From Lingula anatina (lineage: Eukaryota > Brachiopoda > Lingulata > Lingulida > Lingulidae): a DNA stretch of 61,702 bases. The stretch covers positions 1,073,124 to 1,134,825 of the forward strand of contig NW_019775414.1 of the NCBI RefSeq assembly GCF_001039355.2, given 5' to 3'. How positions within the stretch are numbered: position 1 is the stretch's first letter; each line of letters starts with the position of its first letter. Below are positions 12,801 to 25,265 of this stretch, piece after piece. The notes under the pieces were generated by a model. The model was not told the DNA's origin, searched no databases, and worked only from the letters and a program-made list of their open reading frames with translations. The position numbers and the translations under genes are program-made.

Positions 12801-13648
12801 GTAGATTGAAGATACTATCATCAGAACTTTGAGTGCATGACACAGCTGATGAACTTCTTTGCTCAACTGCATGATTTTTTTTTTATTTATCATTCCATAG
12901 TTTTGGTCAATCGGCTATTTTCCTGTTGGGTGGTGTGACCAAGTCAGTTAAGCCAGTGGCCATGTACATCAACAGTGGAGACGTTGTGGTCATGTCGGGT
13001 GCAGCAAGATTGGCTTATCATGCCGTGCCAAGAATCCTACCAGGAACACTGGATAAACTAGACTCTCCTCTCCCAGTCCTTGTGGATGCTGCAGGAAAAA
13101 CTGTTTCCCAAGGTGGCAACTTGCCAGTTTCTCTTTCTCTCAATACTATAACACAGACATGTCACATTGCTTCAAATATAGATGCTCCAGATATACCTCA
13201 AAAACAGAATGCTGGACCTGATCAACAAGGCAATGGCGCCAGAGGTCAAACGGCTAATTCTCTGTGCTCAAACTGCCAGTCACACATGAAAGTCAAGGTG
13301 CTAAAACTACATAAAAGTGAAAGTGTTCAAAGGCATAACAGTGAAATTTGTTCAGGTTGTTACAATGCTCAACTAGCAAAATCGAGTTGCTCAAGAGAGC
13401 AAATATACACAGATAGAGGGAAAGAGCAAGAAATATCTGCTCCATCTCTTCAAGAAGTTACAAAGGAAGGTGCAGCTCAAAGTGACCTTCAAAACAAAAA
13501 TGAAAAACTGAAAACAGTAAATGAAAAAATTGCCCGTGATTTGCACCACTTGCAATGGGCACCATTAAGAGAGTGGCTCGAGACTGGCAGAATTAATGTC
13601 AATGTTAGACAAGTATTAAAGCACGGACATGATTTTCCTGAGAAATAA
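9853..13648 (+). CDS. ALKBH1: ALKBH1, nucleic-acid Fe(II)/2-oxoglutarate dioxygenase
   Basis: AlkB-family demethylase/dioxygenase; the family acts on tRNA and other nucleic acids in nucleus and mitochondria. Six exons: 9853-10002, 10899-11001, 11310-11465, 11694-11764, 12295-12488 and 12901-13648, giving 473 residues (human 389). Family segments include [46 protein letters not shown] and [17 protein letters not shown]. The iron ligands are His209 and Asp211 (HVD) with the distal His265; the 2-oxoglutarate R-x5-R motif is Arg455 to Arg461 (RINVNVR). All catalytic residues are present. Intron 3 appears to be GC-AG. About 140 residues (294-435) are inserted between His265 and R-x5-R and carry two CxxC pairs; vertebrates have only a short loop there. 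The long C-terminal tail of vertebrate ALKBH1 is absent. Confidence 0.95.
11466..11693 (+). other. GC-AG intron (ALKBH1 intron 3)
   Basis: The donor reads AAAAG|GCAAGG and the acceptor TTTTTTATCAG. It is the only junction found that keeps phase 1 and yields HVK-DPSHSNM, which leads into the conserved [10 protein letters not shown] exon. The nearby GT at 11459-11460 would leave phase 0 and shift the frame. Confidence 0.75.
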
Positions 13649-13649
13649 A
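13644..13649 (+). promoter_or_regulatory. AATAAA overlapping the ALKBH1 stop codon
   Basis: The stop codon TAA (13646-13648) lies inside an AATAAA hexamer. If used, the 3' UTR would be only 10-30 bases. A second AATAAA at about 13811 is a more ordinary choice. Confidence 0.4.
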
Positions 13650-13946
13650 CTTTTAATGGCCTTGTGTGATTTATAAAAAGTCATATATTTTACTTTTATA
13701 AATCTTAAATGACCATAAATTTATGTAGCAGTTACAAGTGATGCAGCTAAGTGTGAAAAGGGTTCTGGTATAGTATGTGGAATGATAATCAATTTTTTTT
13801 ACCTCGTTACAATAAATATGTTACAATATTTTCAAATCCACAATAAGTGTTAAGGTGCAATTTTAAACAGTACATGTAAACTGCTGATTATTTTTTTCTT
13901 GTAATAGTTCTATCAAATGGTCCATTTTGCGCGTACAGTCTGTTCT

Positions 13947-15212
13947 TTATCGTACGTTGAAGGCCCACCTTTCCCCCTCCTCTGCTCGTTTAGGTTGTGC
14001 ATCCACATTCCAGGAAATGTCCCCTGCAGGGGCACCAGTGTCCAGCACCCTGAAGTACGTCCCCGAGCAGATGGACCCTCCCGGAGAAGTGCTCATCAGA
14101 GGAAAGTCGGGGTGATTATTGCGGAGAATCAGGGTGAAGTCCAAGCCTGGAAGAGGCCAAACCAAATGATGATAAATGATAGCGCCAGTTTTATTCTTCA
14201 CAACACATTTATACGATATGCAATGTTCCACCAACAGATGATAAACACCAGTGAAAGTTTTATCCAGTTCAAAAATTTTACATTTCATGTTTAACCAGCT
14301 TTACCTATTTCAAAATTTTCTCAATTTAAATTTAATCGACATTTAGACAAAAAATTATCCAAAAAGTTACATGTTGGTAAAGATAAGTTCAAGCAGTTCG
14401 ATACAGTTACTTGTTCCTGAATTTTGCTTGCTATCACTGGAAAATTGAGCCATGTCCAACACAGAATCGTATAAAATTGCGTCCCGGATAAATCGTCTTT
14501 GAATAAAACTGCATTTTGCATTCCCTGAATGAAGTAAGAAAACTTCCAATATGAACTATAATTTTTTCCTAAGTCACTTACCAGTTAACCAGAGTTCCTG
14601 ACGGTTTATACCTACACGCAGAATCAAAGTAAACATCTCTCTGCTTCTTTTTCTCCTCGAAATAACATTGCTTCTCCAGACCTCTTCGACTATCACTTTC
14701 AACTCTCCGTTCATGGGTGGATGGCGCTCGAAATAGAGATTTAAATAACGGACGTGTTTTCGTAGAATTGCGGCCTCGGGATTGTCTTCTACTTCAAACT
14801 CGGGCCCGAAAGATGTCAGCGTGACTCTCAACGGTCGGTTGATCAAGTTCAGAAAATACGAAGGAAATTTAACGTCACGGGCGGAGAAAAGTTCTTCGAT
14901 GTTTCTGTTTGGGAACCCGTAAAGAATAATCTGCATGGTTTTGTTCTTGACTCTGTAATCTTCTAAAAACGGACTGTTCCAGAACGGGTATTCTTTCATT
15001 TTAGATCGACTAAGACACACAGCTGGTTTTTTTCTACTCAGAGTGAGAAGAGTTGCGGCAGTATGACTGGCTCCTTCTGTTGCAACGTCGGCGCCGTCAG
15101 CATCTTCATTTTCAATATGGTTTTCCGATCCGGGTGTGGAAACTTGCTCGTGGTCGTTATCGTTATTGTTAACATCCACTCTTCGTTTCATACGGCTCCA
15201 TACCACCCCCAT
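13947..15212 (-). CDS. Unrecognised three-exon gene, 314 residues
   Basis: I do not recognise the family. Minus-strand exons: 15212-14582, 14524-14411 and 14146-13947. All junctions are GT-AG in phase 1 and the frame closes at TAA. The N-terminal 75 residues are low-complexity and acidic (Asn/Asp/Glu/Ser/Thr). The rest looks globular, with many aromatics and alternating hydrophobics (FWNSPFLEDYRV, MQIILYGFPNRNIEELF, LDFTLILRNNHPDFPLM). No signal peptide or membrane span is seen. The Cys-poor beta-rich pattern resembles a beta-sandwich or OB-like fold, but that is a guess. The start may be 15212 or Met8 at 15191. The second donor (AACAA|GTAACT) was chosen because it alone opens the long final frame. 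It is convergent with ALKBH1, 298 bp apart. CRE-like sites sit upstream. Confidence 0.7.
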
Positions 15213-15370
15213 TGCTATTCTCTACATTTGTTCAATAGTCATGGGAAATTTAAATGCCCATGCAAGGAGTGAGCGGCATCCATCTTTGCGTTGAAGCCAT
15301 GGCTGACGTCAGCGCGACAGGCGTAGTATCATGCGTGCATTGCGCGAATGTCCCATTGTTACGTCACTCT
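15213..15370 (-). promoter_or_regulatory. GC-rich promoter with two CRE-like sites
   Basis: This interval is richer in GC and CpG than its surroundings. It holds a perfect palindromic CRE, TGACGTCA, at 15304-15311 and a TTACGTCA at 15359-15366. A GC-rich NRF1-like stretch (GCATTGCGCGAATG) lies between them. It is immediately upstream of the unrecognised gene and probably drives it. Confidence 0.6.
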
Positions 15371-18300
15371 CTCAAAGGTATCTGTTGAAAACTCGCCTTG
15401 TAAATGAGATTTTGATTTGTAGTCTAGATCGTAAAGATATTAGTTCTTGTAACAATGCTTCGTCCATCTTAATTTGACATCCAATTTGATAGCTTAGTGA
15501 CTTTGATAATTCAGCTATTCCACGAAAAGGCTTCCAATCTCGAACGCGAAAAAATACCTGCCGCATCCTATTTCCAGGAAAAAGTGTATGGAATATTTTA
15601 ATTTTTAGTGTTTTAAGGTAGAATTCCGTTTGCTCTACAAAAATCAATAATTCACATTGTAGAACACTCCTTGACGGGAACCCGAGCGTCTATATGCACA
15701 ATTTCCACGTATCGCTTTATCAGTATATATAGCTCATTTGCCACAAGTAAACGTGTATATGTTTCCATCTTTAAGCATTGTTTGCCCTCAGTTAATTTGC
15801 ATTCATATTTTCTATATATATGGTGTTTTTCTGATACGTCTGTTAGTAACGGGGGCGTAGTTAAAACTTTGTCGTTCAGTAACCCCTAATCTCCGTATTT
15901 TTTTTCAAGTAGACATAAGAAAAGGTCATGATGCTTATTTTCCTTTCTATAACTCATAATACATCTAGGAAAATCGTGCTATTTGTTCATTACAGATAAT
16001 GCGTAGCTTCACACCAATTCTTGTATATAATCTTGTTCTCAATAAAGTCATTCAAATCAAAAATACAGAATGTTATACAAAAGTTGATATGTCACATTTC
16101 AGAGCCTAACCACAGTAACGGACCAAAATTTGCAAAAAAAAAAAAAAAAAAAGTTGCTTTCGAAAGTTTTAATCGTCATTTCTGATGGAAAAAGATCGAC
16201 TACTTTCTAAAATACAAAACACTTTTCAATTGTTCAGCAAGTGCATCCTGTGGTCACCTAACCTCCGTTGTGCTAACGTCCGTACCGAAATTTAGGGATT
16301 GTAATAAAATTTACTCTTGCGCCTTTTATAGCTTATTTATGTGGTGTGCTTGAGCCATATCCGATAAAAATAATTTAAAACTACCACTGTTCATACAAAT
16401 ATATAATTTGTCATTAGCAATTCTATAAAGACAAGCTGATCATTTAGATTGTAACTTAAGTGTGCTTTACAGTTGAAGACAAATTTTTTTTATCAAATTA
16501 GTTTTTGTTTGGAATTGAACGGTGGTTTGGATCTTTCTGATTTCATTCAAAATAAGGAGTTTTCAGGACTGTCTTGGCAACAAAAATGGTAGGCCTACTA
16601 CTACTTTTTTGCCCGAGAGCTCTAGGACCTTCTAAAGACAGCAACCTGGCAACAATTATATTTAGTAAATAGCCTTGTGGATACCAATTTCACTATTTTA
16701 TATAAATAATTACTATGCCTTGAATTTTTTTATCAGTTTTATCAAGGAATTGAATCAAGTACCTCTGTTTTTATGTACAACTAGGCCTATTTGCAAACAC
16801 GTGTCGATTGTCGGTCTACATAGGTCTCATTGTTTAATTGTGGGTTAAATTATTTTACTCCTCAGGGTAATTTAATTTTTGATATACCTTCATTGCATAT
16901 AGATGTGGACTCACATGTATAAAGTTTTGTAAAATGGGAACAGATATGAGACTTACAAATACAGTACGACAGAGAAAGAAAAGGGCATCTTATGATCGTA
17001 CACCTGTCCTTGACAAAGGGAGCGTCACTGAAAAAAAAGCTCTCTTTTTGGTGGTTACATTGAGCAATTGATATTGAGTCATAATGAAAACACGGCATAT
17101 TGCACAAAGACGGTGCATGTTTCCATGCGCGATAGAACTATTCGGTAAACGCTCACGGAAAGGGCCCTTCGATTGGTTTAATAGAAGCGTATAACGATCA
17201 ACGGACAAGGCCCTTGGGCCTAAAGCATGGGAAGGATTACTTTTGAAAATCTTCTCAAGAAACAACAAGAACAACTCGGCTTTTCTGGGAAGAACAAACA
17301 TTTAGGCGTAATTTAGAATGCTTTTTAACTAATATAACCTCCGTTACAACTATTTAAATTATCTAAAACTACTCCAGTAAAATGAGTCCTACAGACGCAT
17401 CAATTAATATATTTGCGATGAAATGTGTCCAGTAGTGGTATATATAGGCTCATTACACTGTCCTTGCGTTTTCAGTTCCGAAAAGCAAGCAAAACACCTT
17501 TTGTGACCATTTGCCAGTTAACGACTTATTTCATTAATCTTGCTTTCCTCTGATGATTTGCTGTATCTATAATTCTTCAAATCGTGAATGCTGCTCCAAA
17601 AGTTCGTTTTAATTAAAAAATATCAAAAATGATATGGCCGCATTTTGACCTAACCTCCTTTACGAAATTGTAATTGTTTCCCCTGCATATACGTGTCTGC
17701 TGATTGATTATGTCTGCATCATATTTAATTCATAGAGCTATATTCAAAAACATCTCCCATGGCATAAAAACATGCCTGTTCCAAGTGATTTCTCTTAAAC
17801 TGTATAGAAACCAAAAATGGACTTATGACTGAAATGTTAGCACCGTATTTCTTATACAATGGACAGATTTCCCAAGGTGGCGATAATATTTTCTAGTACT
17901 TACAAAATCTTGGTATATGAATAAAAAACTTGACACCTATGACATGATTGAAATATAACGCAATATACCGGTAGATGTTACCTAAACTCCATAACGAAAA
18001 TAGTTTTCTGTTTACACGCTTCTGAAGGAGAAGTAATGATGTGGGAAAAAATTCTTCCGTTGCTCTCTGAATACCCCTTCTTTAGAAAAATATAAAATAT
18101 TGCAAAGTTTTGCAAAGTTAATATTTCTGCATTTGAAAAGCGCATCACATCCTCTCTTTCTCTCTCTCTCTTTTTCTCTCTCTCTCTCTCGGAAAAAAAT
18201 CTTATCCACCGCAGCGAATGTACCTGACCCCTACTTACTCACATCTACAGCAATTCATGTGCAAATACAAGACCACACACAAGACACCATTGTTTTGATT

Positions 18301-18674
18301 AATATTAACAAAGAGCGGCGGGTCGTCCAATAATTGATCATTACACACACTACGCGTCTGTTTAATACACCACGAAAATTGATTTATACTCGGGAAATTA
18401 GAATGACAATACAATAGGCGTCATCTTATATCTCGATCTCTAGCAGAACTATCGGATCTATGCTGTGTGTCTCTGCATATGTATACAAGTGCTCTTCGTG
18501 TCAGCTGTTTAGTCACCAAAGAGAAAGCCCCGCTGGTTAGCTTGATGTTAACATTATTCCACAACGTCATCGCTGGTGCGTGAATCGTTGTGACCTAGAA
18601 TCGGTGTGGGGACGGTCGCACGAGACGATCGAGACGACTTAATCAACAGGAAAGAGGAAAGACCCTACATCAAA
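15371..18674. other. Intergenic stretch upstream of the LAMP gene
   Basis: No exon or RNA gene was recognised. It contains a poly-A run near 16.13 kb and a CT-rich microsatellite at about 18150-18190. The last 200 bp before 18675 are richer in CpG and include ACGTCATCGC and repeated CGAGACGA, consistent with the LAMP promoter and 5' UTR. Confidence 0.5.
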
Positions 18675-21600
18675 ATGACCGGAGAGAAGGAGTCTTTAAT
18701 CTTGTTATTAGGTACGTAGAACTAAATCTGAATCTATGAACGGGGCATTGGTAGGACAGGTGAGTTAACAAGGTATGAGGACTGCAGATCAGCGTTAGAA
18801 AGATGGTCTGTTGTTCTCTCGTCACCTACAAATCTAAGATCCTGCTTGTACCTTGTAGCTCAGAACCTAAGGGTGACTTAGGAGTGGGATTTACTGTTAG
18901 TTTCTCTCGTTATTTCAGCCATCCCGCGTACTATGTGTGTGCTAAGGATGAAATACCCAGTTTAGAAAATATATACCAGTTGTTGTTGTTGTTGTTAAGT
19001 TAAGGTTACACAGGTACGATAACTGCGTACCTTGTGCGTATGTTTCAATTTCAATTTGTAGAATGCTACTCAGGTGAGGTATAGCCTTAATTTCTTCATG
19101 ATTGTGTATTTATATGATACGTAGTGAAATAGAAAGTTATAGTTAAGAGAACAGATGGAGTTATAAGTAACAGAAAAAAGTCACCATGAGATAAGCAGGG
19201 TTACAGAGTCAACTCAAATTTATCAATGTCAACTAAAATACTATGGCGGCGTTTATAGTCTTTGACTGTGTTTGGAGAAAATGAACTTTCAAAGGCCGCA
19301 TAAAAATCACACGTTACGTACAGCGACATTGTTTACCACTCTTTATTACCAGTATAATCAACAAGGGTCAAATTTCTGCTGTTGAATTTATGATCGATTT
19401 TCGATTAATTTCATAAATAATGTAACATTTGTGACTACTTCGGTCTGTTATATTAATATAGTCAGTGCTCGCACGGACGAGTAAATCGTTTTCTTCGTCC
19501 ATGGTGAAAGACATGTACAGGAGAGATATTTTCCTGGTTTTACAACGCATATGAGAATGGGAGAGAATGCTATAAGTGAATTTCAGTTGTCTTAACCTCG
19601 GACTAGAGGGCACATATCGACTGCATGCGTCTTTCCCTGTTGTCTACTCTGAATCATGGACATATTATCCATAATTTGTTCATGTCTGAATATTTTATTA
19701 TTCAGATTGGACTGGGGGTCGTACAAGAGAAACTCATGCAGTGACCTTTTGTGAAAAGCAATCTCGCTCCAAAATCCTAGATAAACTTGTAAAGATATGA
19801 TGGCAGTTTTGTACTTAGGCTCGGTGGGAAATGAGCCCAATAATGATGGGTACACGTGTTACGACGTTTTAACTCAAAGAGAAGGAAGACAAAGATAGAA
19901 AGATAAATAGACAGAAAGATTGATAGATAAATAGATAGATATTATTCTACAGTAAATGGTACTGGCACTTGCCACTACTCTACGTAATTACTTTTGTAAA
20001 ATGGGCAGCATGGTGGGGGGTCAGGGTAAATGATTTTACCTTTACTCATTTGAATCTATCTAAAGGATACAAACCGACTCATCCGGGTCCCCTTTCCTAT
20101 GATGAAACATCCTATTGATAATCTCATCACGTAACTTCTGACATGGTTTTTGCCTCTTATTGACTGCCATATGATCTGCACGGATCCACGGATCGAAATA
20201 TACCTGTCTTTTAATTCGGTTCAGATTGCAACCTGTTCTTTTCAGAGCAGGGGCAGCAAGCTATCATTTGCTTATTCCAACTGTAAGGAATTGTCTCAAT
20301 AATGGTTGTTGGCGTGTTTTTTTTTTTTTTTTTGCCAAGAAATGGATTGACAGTTAGACACGAGATCAGAATAGTGACTATTAATCCAGTTTTTCTATAT
20401 CGAACAATGCTTTAATAATTATAAGTTTGTCTCGGGGTCCTTGTATTTCAGTTCAGTACTCTATTATTCGTGACAATCTCTGAAAGACCAGAGAAAAAGG
20501 CGGTCTTTGAAATGATAAACCATGGATGAAAGAAACCGGTTATAAACTGAACGTAACCTACCTTCACGTCCACTTAGGGACCATTCCCACAGATATTTGG
20601 ATCGATCTATCTCCCTGGCGAGTCTCACTAAATTGCTATCAACTAACCGGCTTTAATGTCTGTCACGCTGTTAGGGGGTAATTATCTTCACCCCTAGCTG
20701 ATTCAGTAGGCACAGATTTTTAATCCGGTTAGTTGATAGCAATTTAGTGAGAGTCCCCAGGGATTTAGACCATCCAGATGTATCGATCTAGGGAACCCAG
20801 TCTTATACCCCTGTATGCCATTGCACTGTGTGAACTGGGGCTGCTGGGGTTTTCTTAACAAAACGTCCCTTTCCCCACACCCACCCCTTCGTTCAAGTGA
20901 GCAACACAGCTATCGCTTTCCATAGTTTGTTCTTGATACCCTAGTTCGCTTTTAAGAACTGTCTAATCGCCAAATGCAAACTCACCTTTGCCAGTGTTTC
21001 TGAGCTATAGCATTCACTTTTCAATGATAAGCACGTATTCTATTGTATTGTATTTATCGTGTCTAACAATTAGACAGTGAAAGATTTAGGAGGGTCACAA
21101 TGGTTGTACAATGGCAAAATGGAGCTTAAAAAAAGAATTTGATATATTCAAATATCTTACATAAAGGATGTTTTGATTTGCAAATAGAAAGCCCACAAAA
21201 GACCTAATCTCATTCATTGCTTAGTTTTTTTTTTTCATTTGTACAAGCAACAGGCCTACAAGTGCTCTACAAATCACAAGGATGAAGCGCGATTTAGAGA
21301 GGAACAATATTCAATTCATTTAATTAGAAATATTAATATTGCTGAATGATAGCTGCTGTATCGCAAATTTCCGGATATAACTTCATTCAAGTACTGCTTA
21401 TAGTCATATTAAACTCTTCATCGTGTATAGGATGAGAATAACAACACAATGGGTATTTCGAAATAGGAGTCTACATTTCGTAATGGGTATAAATTTGACA
21501 ATATGAAACTGTGCAAGTTGATCCTATATCTATCTTCATTTGAAAGTGGAGAGGATACATTGTGATGAAAGCGGTGGAGGATGGGACAAGTGCATCAATT

Positions 21601-22924
21601 TTATCGTAATCATAAGGGAGATGCGTTGAATGATTCATGTGTCTGAATTTCCGAACCATATTGATAGCATCGAATAGGCCTTCCATCACATATGTATCTT
21701 TTTTGGTACGAGCCATTGAAGTGGAATTCATTCATTACATATTTATGTTCCTTTATCATGAGTATTACACCCGCATGACGACCTAATTATCTCGGCCTCA
21801 GAGATGTTAAAATGTTATAAAATATTAAATCTTGTAAAACGTTGTATGTTAGAAGTCTTGACTGTGTGAAAATGATGAGAACGCCGTCATCACTTCTCTT
21901 CATGCCAAGTGTCTGTACCCGCGGAACTGCTCATCAAGTGCAGACGATACTTATCATTTGCTCCTGGCCTTTATCTCTTACCTTATATGCTTAAGTGATC
22001 AGTTTTACGATTAGGATACTTCTGATGAGCTACCGGATTTTATGATGATAAGCATGATTTTTTGTTATCATTTGTTTGAAATTTCAATCTTGCTTTAAGG
22101 GGGGGGGGGGGAGGTATGCAAGTGCAAAATTATTGAAAATTATGTTGAAATATAGAAAAAAATACATAATGATATGGTAACCATTTTCTCTCCCCTACCT
22201 CCATAAAAAAGCACTCACTGCTGGTGGTGTGGGATATATAAGGTTTGATAACACAGAAAAAGCTGCCAGATGGAGAATGCTATCATACATATACCTAACT
22301 AAAAATCTCTTTGCCAATTCCTCCCTTTTTTGATACCGATGGCCGAAAATCAGAGATCTGGCTCATGGCCTATAATAAAGATTGGTATGTTAAAATCAAC
22401 GTCTATACAGTGCAGACGTATGAAGCAATGAGTGCAAGCGACGATGAGCTGAGCCGGTAAATGATAAGCATGGGTCCCAGTCAGAGAAATAATCATGCGT
22501 GAGAAAAATAGACATCTAGTTTTACTATTTTACTCTAGCTAATTGACCAAGCAATCAAATGATAATACGAATTATTGATAACAGCACTTAAGTATGGCGT
22601 GATCAAGATTTTGTGGATTTGCAAATAGGCCTTATTGAGAACTAATGTTGACAAACTTGTAAATAAACAAAGGCATAACTGAGAAATGTTTTTCATAACA
22701 TTAATCTTTAACACCGAGGAAAGTGATCGCTAATTCTATTTCGTGTGTTTATTAACAGGCCTCTGCTTTACAAGCCTGGTGCTGTGCCAAGAAGGTAGTA
22801 ATGGAACTTCAACAACAGTGACTTCGACAGCGCCTTCACCCACGAGCACCACCACGACTCCGACTCCCACCCCGACTACTAGCAGAAGCCCCCAGACGTC
22901 TACCTCCACGCCGCAAGGTAATAC

Positions 22925-22971
<47 letters not shown>

Positions 22972-25222
22972 GTTTGGTTGCATCCCGTTCTAGTTAACTG
23001 TAGGTGATCTATTACACAATGCTACCAAGTGAACGTCCTGCTTTGATATTCAAATATTTAGGATCTTAGTGGTCAGTGCCACACATCATATGCAACTCTT
23101 ACTAATAGTTAAAATATTCCAGTTTGGCGCAGAGGTATTGTAGAAAAAAATTATTTATTTACAAGTAAAAAAGACATATTTAAGTTTTGACTAACATCCA
23201 GCATAGCCTACGAATACTGGATTCTTGGCTCAGTGTTGGTTTTGGACTTATTGATGACTTATTAATGTATATGTCTTTTATAACTAGAAACTACAACCGC
23301 CAAACCGTCTACAACCGCCAAACCGTTCAATGGATTCTACGAACTGAAATGGCCAAATGATACCGTATGTGTGAGAGCCACCATGACAGCAGTTTTCGCC
23401 ATTACTTACAAGGCAAAGGAGCAGACGACGGTAAGCAAATTGAGTATATTGCTAACATTGCTGACGAGAATGAAAACGAGAATAAAAAAAATGAAAAAAC
23501 GCTAATATTTTGGTGTAATTATTCATTTAGATTTTTTTACTGTATGTGGACTGTCTACCGTAGCTACAATGTGTTAGATCAGACGACCTGCCCAAAGAAA
23601 AACGAAAATCATATTTGGTAAAAATAACCCTACGTCTCAGTAACAAAATCGAGAAAATTGCTTCTAAATTATTGTTCAACTCGCTTGAAAGTAGAAAAGG
23701 TAACAGTTTCATTGATGCACCTGCAAATAATAAGGGGAAATAGTGGTATGTTTAATTTATTAGTTTCCGTTAGTAAAGGCTACAATCGTTTTGTTGCATG
23801 TTGACTTGTGTGAACCAAAGAGGATACAGTGTTCAGAGGAATTGTTGTCTTCGGTCGCAACTTTTATCTGTAAAAATGCCCAGAAAAGGATTCAGACATG
23901 ATGGACGCTGTGCTCATTTATTATCTGAGAAGTTTGAACACCTGAGTTACAGAGCTGGTTACTGGAAATTCATATCCATTATCAGTAAGCCCTTGCCTAT
24001 TGCTAGTAATATAAGGAAACGATCTGAAGTCCAGCAATATATTCACAGGGCATGCTTTTGAGATTTGAGAAGAATATTTTTTATTTCAATGGAATTAAAT
24101 TTTTGTTGTAATTTTTTTAAGATGCAGAACGCCACAGTAACTGTGCCTAAAAGTAGCAAGGTAGGCGGAGAATGCTCAGAGACCAGGGCTACGATGACTT
24201 TATCATGGGAGAAAGGATATCAGTTCAACCTTTCGTTTGAAGTAAAGGTTGGTGAGGAATTTCTTAAAATAACCTGTTTCAGGTTGATTTCTTTTATAGT
24301 TGCTTCTTTAATTTAATTTATAGTTTTGGTGTCGATTATTGTTCTTTTCTTTGTCCCGTCTTTTGTTTTAAGGAGATATGGACGTAACCATACACTGTAT
24401 TTGATTTTTTTGGAAGGATGGAGAGCGAAAGAGGAGCTACGTGAATCCTCACTATTGAAAGTTTTTTTTAAAATTAGTAATGACAAATTTAGCAACACCA
24501 TTGTATTGTCAAGCAAATGAGCTTCAGTTCATACAGTCCCATTTTGAAAGGGAACTTGCAATACCTTTTTGCAGACGTCAGCGGATTCCGAAAAGTCTTG
24601 GGCCTTGACTTCTATGGCACTTACGTACGACCCCAGTGTGGTTACAAATAGCTCGACTAGTAAGTGTGCTGCCTAATAATATAATATAATATAATATAAT
24701 ATAATATAATATAATATAATATAATATATAAAACCATCATGAAAGTGAATATTTGTTTTCACTTAAGAGTTAAAGATTATTACTTCGCAGTGTAAACACC
24801 CATAATTACATTTTATTAATTAGTGCTTCGATTAAGCAGTTTTTTTTACTTCACATTAACATGTTAAACCAAGATGTTAGGATTCTGTACTTTAACAGGA
24901 ATATTCTTTCCCAAAATTTGACATAATTTTTTATGTTGCCAACAATTTTTAGCAAAGGCGTGCAAGCGTCTTTTAAAATTGCCTACGAGATATTTTACGT
25001 TTTCCATGACACGAATCTTTCAGGTACCCCAACGACCGTTCAGCTGATGAACACGAGTATCACCTCCAGTTTTGGACAGCCATATTCCTGTAAAAGTAAC
25101 CTGGAGTTCGTATTCAAGGCGGCACAACCTGTAAATCTTCAATTATCTGAACTGACTGTCCAAGCTTTTCAAGTTCCTGAAAAGGATTTTGGACCAGATG
25201 GTGAGTGTGTGTGTGTGTGTGT

Positions 25223-25265
<43 letters not shown>

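Noticed and set aside
13917-14294. 125-residue plus-strand ORF
   Set aside because: Antisense shadow of the last exon of the unknown minus-strand gene.
15372-15647. 91-residue minus-strand ORF upstream of the unknown gene
   Set aside because: No family likeness, no splice partners, and composition like translated intergenic DNA.
23798-24061. 87-residue ORF between LAMP exons 3 and 4
   Set aside because: It lies wholly within an intron of a well-supported gene and resembles no known protein.
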